DNA of 64,000 nucleotides from Brevibacillus sp. DP1.3A (GCF_013284245.2 NZ_CP085876.1:5172001-5236000); one strand, 5' to 3'; counted from the first letter of the stretch, positions 39,601-48,290 are shown. Translations and numbers: made by a program. Notes: a model not told the origin generated them from the sequence alone.

Positions 39601-40908
39601 TTATCTCATTCCTAAATGTTCTCGCAAGGTGACGCCCGCATATTCGCTTCTAAACAAGCCTCTTTCAACCAATTTCGGCATCAGCTTGTCAAAGAACAGG
39701 GCCATCGATTTTTCTGATCCGCCTGGAAGTGCAATGAATCCGTCGATCGCTCCAGCCTCAAACCGCTCCAGGATATCGCTCAACACGTCTTCAACTGTTC
39801 CAACAGAAACCCAGTGAGCAGATCCGACAACCTCTGGCCTTGCCAACACCTCTTCTACTGTAGGTTGATGGATGGTGATATATCGGCGCAACAGCTCGGC
39901 ATGTGTTCGGCTACGGACGGGCTGATTCGCATCAGGAAGCATATCAGCAGTTACGCGTTGGTCCAAAGCAAAACCGCATGCATCGAGACCCAGCACTGAT
40001 TTTAACGATGCAAGTCTGCGCTCCGTACTCAAATTTGCGTGTGCCACTTTGTGTAATTCCTGAGCTTCCTCACGAGTGTCAGCCAAGAAAAAATACAATC
40101 CCGGCAAAACTTTGATGGCATCGGGACTACGGCCCTGTTCCTCGGCTCTTCTCCTCAGATCCCTACGCAACTCCACTCCCGATTCGATATCTGGCATCGC
40201 TGCAAAAATGGCATCTGCGACTCTGGAGGCAAACGTCCGTCCTGTATCTGACGCGCCTGCCTGAAAGAAAGGAATCGATCCCGATGGATGGCCTGGCAAA
40301 GTAAGCGGTCCCTTGACACTGAAAAACTCGCCTGAATGATGAATCGGGGAGATTTTGTCCCTGTCAGAAAACACGCCAGACTCACGGTCAATCACAATGG
40401 CTTCTTGCGGGAAGCTGTCCCATAGCTTGCGCACAACATCCGTAAATTCCATGGCTTTCGCGTATCTTTCTTCAGGAGACGGCATGGGGCCATCACCGAA
40501 ATTTTCGGCTCCTTCAATAGAAGTGACAATATTCCAGCCAGCACGACCATTACTCAGCCAATGTAGAGACTGAAGCTGCCTAGCAACAACATACGGCGGA
40601 TTAAACGTCGTAGAAATCGTCGTAACCAGTCCGATCCGCTCGGTTTCCCTAGCAATCGTAGCGAACATCATCGTAGGGTCAGGACTCCCAAAATTAACGG
40701 AATCGCCTATCATCTGCGGATGAACATATAGATAATCAGCCCTGAAAAGAAAATCGAGCTTTGCCTCCTCCGCCATTTTTGCCACTGCAATGTAATAGTC
40801 GATGGAATCCATTTTTTCCACATCGCTGTCCGGGTGTCGCCATCCTTCCCCCTTCATCCACGTTGTGTTTAAGGATAATCCGATGCATAATTGTCTGCTT
40901 TCCATCAT
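39601..40908 (-). CDS. LLM-class flavin monooxygenase (NtaA/SnaA/DszA type)
   Basis: A 435-residue FMN-dependent monooxygenase. 'HWLSNGRAGWNIVTSIEGAEN' and 'FFQAGASDTGRTFASRVADAIF' are hallmarks of the NtaA/SnaA/DszA branch of luciferase-like enzymes, which split C-N or C-S bonds of chelators, antibiotics or sulfur compounds using reduced FMN from a separate reductase. A Fur box lies 28 bp upstream, and a ferric-chelate binding lipoprotein follows in the same operon. A plausible job is to break down an imported iron chelate and release the iron, a role inferred from context. The flavin reductase is not in the window. Confidence 0.85.
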   Translation of the reverse strand: MMESRQLCIGLSLNTTWMKGEGWRHPDSDVEKMDSIDYYIAVAKMAEEAKLDFLFRADYLYVHPQMIGDSVNFGSPDPTMMFATIARETERIGLVTTISTTFNPPYVVARQLQSLHWLSNGRAGWNIVTSIEGAENFGDGPMPSPEERYAKAMEFTDVVRKLWDSFPQEAIVIDRESGVFSDRDKISPIHHSGEFFSVKGPLTLPGHPSGSIPFFQAGASDTGRTFASRVADAIFAAMPDIESGVELRRDLRRRAEEQGRSPDAIKVLPGLYFFLADTREEAQELHKVAHANLSTERRLASLKSVLGLDACGFALDQRVTADMLPDANQPVRSRTHAELLRRYITIHQPTVEEVLARPEVVGSAHWVSVGTVEDVLSDILERFEAGAIDGFIALPGGSEKSMALFFDKLMPKLVERGLFRSEYAGVTLREHLGMR

Positions 40909-40935
40909 TTTTACCTACCTTTCCTACACAACAAT

Positions 40936-40954
40936 AAAAATGATTCTCATTATC
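40936..40954. promoter_or_regulatory. Fur box (16/19 match) upstream of monooxygenase operon
   Basis: Read on the minus strand, GATAATGAGAATCATTTTT matches GATAATGATAATCATTATC at 16 of 19 positions. It lies 28 bp upstream of the monooxygenase ATG, in promoter position, so iron-bound Fur would block the operon. Confidence 0.8.
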
Positions 40955-41047
40955 ATCGAGTAGTGTAACAAGGACTGGTATAAATGCAAATACACAAATC
41001 CCAAATTTTACATGCATCATTATTTAAACGAGCGACGAAAGAAGCAC

Positions 41048-41923
41048 TCATTGACTTGTGTAAGCAGAGGGAGAAACCCCGAATTTCTTTTTAAAAACTC
41101 TACTGAAATACAGTGGATTGTCGTACCCCACACTGAAGGCTACATCACGGATCGAATAATTACCGGTTAGAAGTAATTCACTCGCTCTCTCCATCCGATA
41201 CTGGATGACATAATCGATTGGACGGACCCCCGTATATTTATGGAAGAAGTAAGAGAAGCTTTTGGGAGTCATTGCATGCAACTCCGCCAATTCATTGAGT
41301 GTCAGTGGATTCATATAATGTCCGTTTATGTATGCAACGGCTTGCTCTATCACCTTTTTACTAGGAGAACTCTCACTCTCTCGATGATTGCACCCCATCA
41401 AAACTTGATGCATGATACCAAGAAATAATTCCTTGATACGAAGCCTCCCAATTCCGTCAACTGCGTGGGCACTCTGATGAAGCATCATCAGCAATTCGGT
41501 CACTCTTGGATTCGCTCCCGGTTCCAGCTTGAAATGTGCGTCGCATTCATGGTCGCTATCTTCATCCCCTGACTTGTCCAATCGATACATAAGCAAATAG
41601 TACTCGAACTCAGATTCTCCAATGACTTGCGTGTTCAGCAGCATATCTGGCGCTGCATGAAACACGGATCCTGGATGTAATTCGTAGACAGTTCCATTCA
41701 CACACATTCTAGCTGCTCCGCGAGTCGTAAAAAGAAAACCATGCCATACCGTCCTGAATTCACGCAATATACGGTTCGGATGGATGACTAGACGGTACGT
41801 ACTTACTATCTCGGAGGAACCACTAGCAAATACTTCGGCTAGTTTATCCAAATCTGTCACTGTCTTTGCACCTGCTTCCTGTCCAAGATATCTGGATCCA
41901 TTTTTACAGCCATATTTTATCAC
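41048..41923 (-). CDS. AraC-family regulator with cupin-type sensor
   Basis: Up to 291 residues. The N-terminal about 150 residues form a cupin-like sensor ('RMCVNGTVYELHPGSVFHAAP'). The C-terminal 100 hold the AraC helix-turn-helices ('LTLNELAELHAMTPKSFSYFFHKY', 'IRDVAFSVGYDNPLYFSRVFKKKFG'). The start is uncertain: GTG 41923 has only weak complementarity upstream, while GTG 41860 has AGGTG at good spacing. It lies behind the Fur-regulated monooxygenase operon, like the Btr-type regulators of siderophore uptake, and may activate that operon when the chelate is present. Unlike B. subtilis Btr it has no fused binding-protein domain. Confidence 0.8.
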   Translation of the reverse strand: MIKYGCKNGSRYLGQEAGAKTVTDLDKLAEVFASGSSEIVSTYRLVIHPNRILREFRTVWHGFLFTTRGAARMCVNGTVYELHPGSVFHAAPDMLLNTQVIGESEFEYYLLMYRLDKSGDEDSDHECDAHFKLEPGANPRVTELLMMLHQSAHAVDGIGRLRIKELFLGIMHQVLMGCNHRESESSPSKKVIEQAVAYINGHYMNPLTLNELAELHAMTPKSFSYFFHKYTGVRPIDYVIQYRMERASELLLTGNYSIRDVAFSVGYDNPLYFSRVFKKKFGVSPSAYTSQ

Positions 41924-42052
41924 AGGCCTTTATCCAGCGTATCTCTTTCGCTGGAATGATTTACCTAAGCAAAGAAATCGTGCAAAGTGTATTTATTATG
42001 TAGCTGATTCTGAGTATGATAATAGTAAAAATAATAAGAAAGAGGCTATCAT

Positions 42053-42583
42053 ATGGATTCTACTTTTTCATCAAGAAAAGCAACAAAGACGAAAACCCTC
42101 GTTATCAATGCACTTTTTATCGCTTTTACACTCGCAGCCACCATGTTTATCAATTTACGACTCCCGATCATGGGGAACGGTGGCCTCATCCATCTCGGTA
42201 ACGTGCCTCTTTTAATCGCAGCTTTTGTGTATGGCAGAAAAACAGGAGCTATTGCTGGAGCTTTTGGTATGGGCCTCTTTGACCTTATCTCCGGTTGGAC
42301 AGCATGGGCGCCGTTTACCTTCATAATCGTAGGTGCAATGGGCTATGTAGCTGGCCTCATCGCCGAAAAGGTACCTGGCAATCGGGTATTTGTGTACGCA
42401 CTCGCAGTTGCCGCTGCATTGGTGATTAAGATCGTGGGTTACTACTTTGTTGAGGTTATTCTTTACGGTAACTGGATTCAGCCGTTTGGCTCCATTCCGG
42501 GGAACGTTTTGCAGGTGGTTGTAGCAGCGGTTATTGTCATCCCGCTGGTGGGACGCTTGAAGAAGATTGTAGGGCAAGGTTAA
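42053..42583 (+). CDS. ECF transporter S component
   Basis: A 176-residue membrane protein with five to six transmembrane segments and the S-component pattern 'GGLIHLGNVPLLIAAFVYGRKTGAIAGAFGMGLFDLISG', as in vitamin-binding ECF subunits such as the pyridoxine/hydroxymethylpyrimidine and HmpT-like families. It binds a vitamin or metal chelate and uses a shared energising module. No A or T gene is adjacent; the only one seen is at 2408-4608. AAAGAGG lies before the ATG. It diverges from the AraC gene at 41923 across 129 bp. The substrate cannot be read from the sequence. Confidence 0.8.
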   Translation: MDSTFSSRKATKTKTLVINALFIAFTLAATMFINLRLPIMGNGGLIHLGNVPLLIAAFVYGRKTGAIAGAFGMGLFDLISGWTAWAPFTFIIVGAMGYVAGLIAEKVPGNRVFVYALAVAAALVIKIVGYYFVEVILYGNWIQPFGSIPGNVLQVVVAAVIVIPLVGRLKKIVGQG

Positions 42584-42590
42584 AAATCGA

Positions 42591-42632
42591 AAAATCGCTC
42601 AGGAGACATGGTTTCTCTTGGGCGATTTTTTT
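42591..42632. terminator. Terminator after the S-component gene
   Basis: AAAATCGCTC pairs with GGGCGATTTT, with an inner GGAGA/TTCTC arm, followed by TTTTTT on the plus strand. It also suits the convergent GNAT gene. Confidence 0.8.
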
Positions 42633-42643
42633 GTTCGCTTTAT

Positions 42644-43258
42644 TTATTGTGAATGAGATGCACCCTTCACGTATTGCAAAGAGACGAAACCATGGATGCC
42701 GATTTTTTCAGCTCTCTTTAAAGGGACAGGTTTTCGCTTATATTCTTGGAACCCTAGCTTTTGATATAGCTTCATAGCGGGAATATTCGTATCTGCTACT
42801 TCTTCGATGAGAAATTGTTCATACAGGGTATTTTCTATCATGTGACGGAGAATCACCATCGCCGCTCCCTGCCCTCTGAATTCGGGAGCCGTTCCGACAA
42901 AATCGATGGAACATGTAACAGGCGAGGGATCTGCCAGTGTAGCTTCAAATTCTTTTTTCAAAAAGAGACCGGCGAGGGTGCCTTTATAGAGTCCCAGATG
43001 CTTTCGCAGCTCTTTTGGATTTAGTTTTACCGATGGCGCAGTGCCATCCGTGCATGCGGCCATGCCAGCTACTTTGCGATCATTCGTTACCGCTACATAA
43101 AATTGATTCAAAACGAACATGTGAGCAAAAGCTCTTGCAATGGTTTGCTTGTCAATGGAAAAAAAGCCAAGCCACTGCGTGAATCCCTCCGCAAAAATCT
43201 GAGACATTTGCTCTCTTGCATCGAATTCTACTTGGTCCGCCCTGATCACTGTAAACAT
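42644..43258 (-). CDS. GNAT family N-acetyltransferase
   Basis: A 204-residue acetyltransferase. 'IDFVGTAPEFRGQGAAMVILRHMIE' carries the acetyl-CoA pyrophosphate loop (Q/RxxGxG/A), and 'EVADTNIPAMKLYQKLGFQEYKRKP' closes the fold. AAGGAGA lies about ten bases before the ATG. It starts seven bases after the TetR stop on the same strand, so the two are cotranscribed and the TetR protein probably controls both. The substrate (antibiotic, polyamine or protein) is not recognisable. Confidence 0.83.
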   Translation of the reverse strand: MFTVIRADQVEFDAREQMSQIFAEGFTQWLGFFSIDKQTIARAFAHMFVLNQFYVAVTNDRKVAGMAACTDGTAPSVKLNPKELRKHLGLYKGTLAGLFLKKEFEATLADPSPVTCSIDFVGTAPEFRGQGAAMVILRHMIENTLYEQFLIEEVADTNIPAMKLYQKLGFQEYKRKPVPLKRAEKIGIHGFVSLQYVKGASHSQ

Positions 43259-43264
43259 GTCCGG

Positions 43265-43873
43265 TTATTCTCCTTCCTTATACAGAAAAGAAGTGAGGAT
43301 GACGCGGGAAGGCATCGTGAAGTGGTTTTTTCGCATCATTTTCATCATAGCTAGGCCGTGGAGCGTCGAATAAATAAATACGACCATTTCATCTGGGTCC
43401 CCTGATCGGAATTCACCGAGTGCCTGACCCTTTTTGATAAGCTGTGCTGTGGCGTGAAACAACTTGTCGCTAAGGCGAGCTACCTCGGTTTGTTTGACGC
43501 TTGTACCTCCTCCCGATAGAAACGATTGCGCCATCAGTATCAGCAAATTCGCAAACTCTTCGCCTGTCGTCATGTCGTTGTGAACTTCTTTCAGAAACTG
43601 ATCCAATGCTTGTTTGGGTGAAACAGTCGACACGAAAATATCGATGTTTTTCTGCAATCCTGCAAGTGCGTAATCCACCAGGTCGTCAAACAAGGTTTCT
43701 TTCGATTTGTAATGTCGGTACAAAAGCCCGATGCTGATGCCAGCCGTATCCGCAATGTCCTGGACATTCGTAGACCCGAAACCTTTTTGAACGAATAGCT
43801 GCATGGCTGCTGATTGTATTTTCTGTTTGGTTGCGTTGCGCATTTGTTCGTATTGTTCTTTGGTGCGGGGCAT
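43265..43873 (-). CDS. TetR-family regulator
   Basis: A 202-residue regulator with an N-terminal TetR helix-turn-helix ('GFGSTNVQDIADTAGISIGLLYRHYKSKETL') and a helical ligand domain. ATG 43873 follows GAGGTC; a longer frame to 43972 has no site and would run into the terminator at 43962-43985. It is the first gene of a two-gene unit with the GNAT acetyltransferase. Its ligand is unknown, and no clear palindromic operator was found upstream. Confidence 0.83.
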   Translation of the reverse strand: MPRTKEQYEQMRNATKQKIQSAAMQLFVQKGFGSTNVQDIADTAGISIGLLYRHYKSKETLFDDLVDYALAGLQKNIDIFVSTVSPKQALDQFLKEVHNDMTTGEEFANLLILMAQSFLSGGGTSVKQTEVARLSDKLFHATAQLIKKGQALGEFRSGDPDEMVVFIYSTLHGLAMMKMMRKNHFTMPSRVILTSFLYKEGE

Positions 43874-43961
43874 TGGGGGACCTCGTTTTTTGAGTGAGTT
43901 TTTATTCATTATAAAAGCGGGAGTTTTGAAAAGCAATCTTTTACCGTTCGGTACATGCAAA

Positions 43962-43985
43962 AAAAACGGCATCTCTGCCGTTTTT
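43962..43985. terminator. Bidirectional terminator, shared with 48145
   Basis: AAAAACGGCA and TGCCGTTTTT with loop TCTC, flanked by A and T runs. It separates the TetR gene from the end of the MHS transporter gene. A 23-bp core is identical to 48145-48167. Confidence 0.88.
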
Positions 43986-44007
43986 CGTTGCCCCTCTATT
44001 CTTCAAT

Positions 44008-45321
44008 CTAGTCCTTTGCTGTATTCAGCTCAGCTTCGATCTGGGAGTTTTTCGACGACTCACCCATGCGCCAGTAAACGAGGAGGCTTATGGCAATACA
44101 AGCTGCTACATAGTAATAGAAGAGAGACTCGTTCCCGATACTTTTAAACCATAGTGCGATGAATTCCGCTGTTCCTCCAAAGATCGCAACAGTCACGCCA
44201 TACGGAAAGCCTACACCAAGAGCGCGAATGGCGGTAGGAAACATCTCGGCTTTCACGATCGCATTGATGGACGTATAGCCAGTAACAATGATAAGACCAG
44301 ACAGCATCAATAAGAAAGCGACATATGGGCTAGTCGTTTGTTCCAGGAGCAAAAACATCGGTACAGTCCACAATGTTCCAAGAATACCGAAACCAATTAG
44401 TAACGGACGCCGTCCAATTCGGTCCGACAGCATACCAGCAAGCGGCTGCATGACAACGAATACGAGCAATGCGGTAAAGTTAATCCAGCTGACTACTTCT
44501 TTCGGCATTCCTACCGTAATCACCATGAATTTTTGCAAATAGGTCGTGTAGGTGTTAAAGGCGATAGTTCCCCCGAGCGTAAGGCCAACAACTGCCAGTA
44601 CCGCCTTCGGATGCTTCATCAACTCTCGAAGCGTACCCGCCTTCTCCTTGTTTTTCGACTCCATTTTGGTATATTGCTCCGATTCGTCCATACTACGGCG
44701 CAGCCACAACACGGCTACTGCTCCAAATGCCCCGATGATGAAAGGAATTCGCCAGCCCCATGCCATCATGGCTTCTTCCGGGAGTATTTGCTGCAGGATA
44801 ATTTGCACACCCAACGCCAACAATTGTCCACTGATCAGCGTAACGTATTGAAAGCTAGAATAGAACCCTCGGCGACCACTCGCAGCCATCTCGGACAGAT
44901 ACGTTGCAGATGTTCCGTATTCCCCGCCAAGCGAAAGCCCTTGGAGCAGGCGGGCAAGAACGAGAATAATAGGTGCAAACACGCCAATGGTTTCATAGTT
45001 TGGTGTTACGGCAATCACCAGAGAACCACCTGCCATGATGCTAACAGACAGCGTCAACGCGGCACGGCGCCCGTGACGGTCAGCGTATCGGCCCAGGAGC
45101 AAGCTCCCAATCGGTCTCATTAAAAATCCAATAGCAAAAACAGCGGCAGTATTCAGCAACTGGCTGGTAGCGTCTCCTTTTGGAAAGAACTGAGACGAGA
45201 AATACACCGCAAAAGCTGCATATACGTACCAGTCATACCATTCAATCAGGTTCCCCAGTGAACCTTTAAAGATGTTGCTTGTGATGCGCCGCGTATCTGC
45301 ACGATCACTTGATGACTTCAT
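44008..45321 (-). CDS. MHS-family metabolite:H+ symporter (KgtP-like)
   Basis: A 437-residue major facilitator with 12 helices. 'GNLIEWYDWYVYAAFAVYFS' in TM1, 'IGSLLLGRYADRHGRRAAL' in loop 2-3 and 'LQGLSLGGEYGTSATYLSEMA' in TM4 are diagnostic of the metabolite:H+ symporter group that includes KgtP, ShiA and ProP. The substrate is probably a dicarboxylate such as 2-oxoglutarate or another organic acid. AAGGAGG precedes the ATG. It diverges from a LytS/LytT-type two-component system with a large inverted repeat in the promoter gap, so its expression is likely induced by its substrate through that system. Confidence 0.87.
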   Translation of the reverse strand: MKSSSDRADTRRITSNIFKGSLGNLIEWYDWYVYAAFAVYFSSQFFPKGDATSQLLNTAAVFAIGFLMRPIGSLLLGRYADRHGRRAALTLSVSIMAGGSLVIAVTPNYETIGVFAPIILVLARLLQGLSLGGEYGTSATYLSEMAASGRRGFYSSFQYVTLISGQLLALGVQIILQQILPEEAMMAWGWRIPFIIGAFGAVAVLWLRRSMDESEQYTKMESKNKEKAGTLRELMKHPKAVLAVVGLTLGGTIAFNTYTTYLQKFMVITVGMPKEVVSWINFTALLVFVVMQPLAGMLSDRIGRRPLLIGFGILGTLWTVPMFLLLEQTTSPYVAFLLMLSGLIIVTGYTSINAIVKAEMFPTAIRALGVGFPYGVTVAIFGGTAEFIALWFKSIGNESLFYYYVAACIAISLLVYWRMGESSKNSQIEAELNTAKD

Positions 45322-45373
45322 TGCTGCCCCCTCCTTATGATTGACCCGAATCCATTCGCAATTGGGATAGTTT

Positions 45374-45442
45374 AACCGCTTTCAATTGAAACAATACCTT
45401 TTCTCAAGAATGATGGGGGCATTGTTTGCTTTGAAAGGGGTT
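45374..45442. promoter_or_regulatory. Inverted pair of 25-bp elements, candidate LytT operator
   Basis: The plus strand 45374-45398 and the reverse complement of 45418-45442 agree at 20 of 25 positions; shared blocks are AACC, CTTTCAA, AAACAAT and CC. A 19-bp spacer separates them. The pair lies about 53-120 bp upstream of the transporter ATG. A further partial copy (TTGTTTGTTTTG) is at 45489-45500 on the kinase side. The rest of the 302-bp gap between the divergent genes shows no other feature. Confidence 0.65.
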
Positions 45443-45623
45443 ACATATTGACCCGGATGGATTCTCGAAGAACTGTTCTTATTCTAAGTTGTTTGTTTTG
45501 CTAGAATCTACTGAATACTTCCGAATATGCAAAAACGACATCTGAACTGCCGAAAAACCCAGTTGAGTTACATTGATTTTTCAACCGGATCGGGCTACCC
45601 TTTTCCATAGGGGGGCGGCTGTT

Positions 45624-47336
45624 ATGACAATCACTATGCTTCTGGGACTACTTGAAAACATCTCTGTAATCGCAGTCATCGCCCTTATCATCGGCCAACT
45701 AGATTACTTTCGGAACATCATGTACGGGAAAAACAACTGGATGCGGATCGTGATCCTCTCTACGCTGTTTGGGTTCCTGTCAGTAATCGGAACGGAGAAT
45801 GGGTTACGGGTCGATGACGCACTCGCCAATACGCGCATTGTCGGTGCCGTCGCGGGCGGGTTGATCGGAGGGCCTGTTGTCGGTTTTTTTGCCGGCCTTA
45901 TCGGCGGTATTCATCGCTATTCGATAGGCGGATTTACCGCATTCGCCTGTGCCATCTCGACCGTAATGAACGGCTACTTCGCCGGGATCGTAAGTACGAA
46001 AATGAATATGCTGAGTCTAAAATGGCAGCATATCGTACTGATTGGCATTACTGCCGAGCTCATTCAAAAAGTTTTGGTGCTTCTCATGGCCAAACCTTTT
46101 TCTGCGGCACTCGAACTGGAAGTGAAAATTGCGATCCCGACCACAATTATGACCATTGCGGGACTGCTGCTCTTCACGCGCGTTTTCCAAAATCTCAAAA
46201 TGATGCAAGACCAGTCCGGCGCATTGGGGGCAAACCTGGCCTTGTCGATTGCAAGCCAAACATTGCCTCATCTGCGGACGGGGCTAAATGAACATTCTGC
46301 GAAAAAAACCGCTGAAATCATCCGTGAAATAGCCAGGGTGGATGCAGTCGCCATTACAGACCGCGAAAAGCTGCTCAGCGCAAAAGGCCATGAACTGGAG
46401 AATCATTTGCAGAAAGAGACGCTGTGCACACAAGTAGCGGAGGCTGTTTTGACCCACACTACAGGGGTATGGTGCGACAAAGATTTTGCTCTTCCGCGTC
46501 CGCCTCGCCTAAAATCGATCAGCGCCGCACCTTTGTATCATCAAAACCAGAAAATCGGGACGTTGCAATTCTACTATAAAACCTCTTCCTCTAAGACGTC
46601 CCAGACCAATGAGAAGTTAGTAGACGGCCTGGCCAAGCTGCTGTCAGTCCAAATTGAACTGGCGGAGATCGAGCATCAAGCGAAGCTGCGGAAGCAGGCT
46701 GAAGTGAGCGCCCTGCAAGCACAAATCCACCCGCATTTTCTGTTCAACACCTTGGGGACAATTATGTCCTATTGTCGTACTGACCCTGATCAGGCGAGAA
46801 ACTTGATCGGTCATTTAAGTGACATCTTCAGGCGCAATTTGAAAAGCAAGGGAAATCATCACAGCTTGCAGGAAGAACTGGACGGAATCAAGTCGTATTT
46901 GGAAATCGAGAAGGTCAGATTTAGCAACCGATTAAAGGTGAACATGGAGATCGACGAATCTCTGCGGGAGCGCAAATTGCCTGTCCTGACTTTGCAGCCG
47001 ATCGTGGAAAATGCCATTCACCATGGACTTTCCCCAAAAGTTAGCGACTGTCTGCTCACAATTCGAGTAGAACCGTACAACCAAGAAGTGAAAATCAGCA
47101 TTGAAGACAATGGAGTTGGAATCAGTGAAGAGCGTTTGGACGAAATCTGGAACAGCCAATCGAAAGGGATCGGCCTTGTCAATGTCCATTCACGGCTTCG
47201 ATCCATTTATGGCAAAAAGTATGGCCTCACGATTCAAAGCAAGCCCGGTTTGGGAACAGTAGTATCCTTTGTCGCTCCGTTATCCGCATTTGAAAAGGAA
47301 GTGCATCCAGATGCTCCTGAAAACGATCATCATTGA
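45624..47336 (+). CDS. LytS-type sensor histidine kinase (5TMR-LYT)
   Basis: A 570-residue kinase. Residues 1-195 hold the 5TMR-LYT membrane sensor ('NGLRVDDALANTRIVGAVAGGLIGGP', 'GGIHRYSIGGFTAFACAISTVMNG'), residues about 215-340 a GAF domain, the His box 'QAQIHPHFLFNTL' lies near 370, and the ATPase boxes 'LQPIVENAIHHGL' and 'IEDNGVGI' follow. ATG 45624 has GGGGGG upstream. Known relatives sense pyruvate or other small carboxylates. The divergent MHS transporter suggests the same here: the kinase would activate the LytT partner, which turns on the transporter. It overlaps the regulator gene by 26 bp. Confidence 0.87.
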   Translation: MTITMLLGLLENISVIAVIALIIGQLDYFRNIMYGKNNWMRIVILSTLFGFLSVIGTENGLRVDDALANTRIVGAVAGGLIGGPVVGFFAGLIGGIHRYSIGGFTAFACAISTVMNGYFAGIVSTKMNMLSLKWQHIVLIGITAELIQKVLVLLMAKPFSAALELEVKIAIPTTIMTIAGLLLFTRVFQNLKMMQDQSGALGANLALSIASQTLPHLRTGLNEHSAKKTAEIIREIARVDAVAITDREKLLSAKGHELENHLQKETLCTQVAEAVLTHTTGVWCDKDFALPRPPRLKSISAAPLYHQNQKIGTLQFYYKTSSSKTSQTNEKLVDGLAKLLSVQIELAEIEHQAKLRKQAEVSALQAQIHPHFLFNTLGTIMSYCRTDPDQARNLIGHLSDIFRRNLKSKGNHHSLQEELDGIKSYLEIEKVRFSNRLKVNMEIDESLRERKLPVLTLQPIVENAIHHGLSPKVSDCLLTIRVEPYNQEVKISIEDNGVGISEERLDEIWNSQSKGIGLVNVHSRLRSIYGKKYGLTIQSKPGLGTVVSFVAPLSAFEKEVHPDAPENDHH

Positions 47337-48054
47337 TGACGAGCCAGCCATTTGTTCCGAATTGGAATATTTGCTGAAAAAGTATATTGATATCCAGGTG
47401 GACGCAATCTATACCAATCCGCTTGAAGCATTGCCTCATATTATTAATTCCGAGCCTGATTTGCTTATGCTTGATATTCAGATGCCCGGGATGAATGGGC
47501 TTGAATTTGCCAAAACATTGAGTCAGATGTCCAATCCCCCATTGATCGTTTTTTCGACTGCCTATCATGAACACGCTCTGGAGGCTTTTTCCACGCTGGC
47601 TGTGGGCTATTTGACCAAACCGATCATGGAATCGAAATTGGACGATGTGATCAAAAAAGTAAGGACACTGAGGAACCGATCGACCATGAATGCCCGCACC
47701 TCAACAGTTCCCCCGATGGAAGAGCATGTCTGCATCCGGAAGACCAATAAGATCATCCCGATCCCTGTAGGGCAGATTTACTTTGCGTTTGTGCGGGAGA
47801 AAGATTTATATGTTGCGACAAAAGAGAGTATCGACAAGTGCGACTTGTCCTTAAATGAGCTGGAGGAGATTTTGAACCGGTCCCGCTCTTTCTTTAGAAG
47901 TCATCGAAACTATATTTTGAACGTGAAGCATATTAAAGAAATCATTCCGTGGTTTAATAATACGTATTTGATTAAGATGAACGATGACAGCCAGACGGAT
48001 ATTCCTGTTAGCAGGGGGAAGATAAAAGCGTTTCGCGGTTTGATGAATCTGTAA
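47311..48054 (+). CDS. LytTR-family response regulator
   Basis: A 247-residue regulator. Receiver domain 1-120: acidic 'IDDEPAICSE', phospho-acceptor Asp near 54 in 'LLMLDIQMPGMNG', Lys in 'GYLTKPI'. The LytTR DNA-binding domain spans about 140-247 ('CIRKTNKIIPIPVGQIYFA', 'FFRSHRNYILNVKHI'). LytTR proteins bind paired direct elements upstream of target promoters; the 25-bp inverted elements at 45374-45442 are candidates. Start ATG 47311 lies inside the end of the kinase gene, giving translational coupling. Confidence 0.87.
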   Translation: MLLKTIIIDDEPAICSELEYLLKKYIDIQVDAIYTNPLEALPHIINSEPDLLMLDIQMPGMNGLEFAKTLSQMSNPPLIVFSTAYHEHALEAFSTLAVGYLTKPIMESKLDDVIKKVRTLRNRSTMNARTSTVPPMEEHVCIRKTNKIIPIPVGQIYFAFVREKDLYVATKESIDKCDLSLNELEEILNRSRSFFRSHRNYILNVKHIKEIIPWFNNTYLIKMNDDSQTDIPVSRGKIKAFRGLMNL

Positions 48055-48144
48055 TTTTGTGAAAAGAAGAATGATGAACGGAGCGGGGGGAGAGTATCTT
48101 TTCGCACTGTTTTTTCAGAGAAGCGCGGTATATATTACAAAAAG

Positions 48145-48167
48145 AAAAAACGGCATCTCTGCCGTTT
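48145..48167 (-). terminator. Terminator of the truncated tRNA gene, duplicate of 43961
   Basis: AAACGGCA and TGCCGTTT with loop TCTC. The A-run at its left becomes a T-run on the minus strand, just past the 3' end of the tRNA remnant. The 23 bases are identical to 43961-43983. Confidence 0.75.
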
Positions 48168-48182
48168 CCATAGTTACTTATA

Positions 48183-48232
48183 TGGTGGAGCATAGCGGGA
48201 TCGAACCGCTGACCTCTTCACTGCCAGTGAAA
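48183..48232 (-). pseudogene. 3' part of a tRNA-Ala(GGC) gene
   Basis: The minus strand encodes an anticodon arm with loop CTGGCAG (anticodon GGC), the variable loop, a perfect T-arm (AGCGG/CCGCT around TTCGATC), the 3' acceptor strand ATGCTCC, A73 and CCA. The 5' acceptor strand and D-arm are absent: upstream of the anticodon stem the sequence becomes AT-rich island DNA. It cannot make a functional tRNA. The break exactly at the anticodon stem suggests insertion or excision of mobile DNA there. Confidence 0.8.
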
Positions 48233-48263
48233 ATAATTCAATTCATAAAAACAAACCAATCTT

Positions 48264-48290
48264 AAAAACCCTTGAATATCAAGGGTTTTT
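48264..48290. terminator. Bidirectional terminator inside the AT-rich islet
   Basis: AAAAACCCTTGA and TCAAGGGTTTTT form a 12-bp stem with a three-base loop. It serves transcription arriving from the right on the minus strand and from the left on the plus strand. Confidence 0.8.

Noticed and set aside
41990..42035. Possible Fur box between the AraC gene and the S component
   Set aside because: Only short pieces such as GATAATA match, and the 7-1-7 symmetry is absent.
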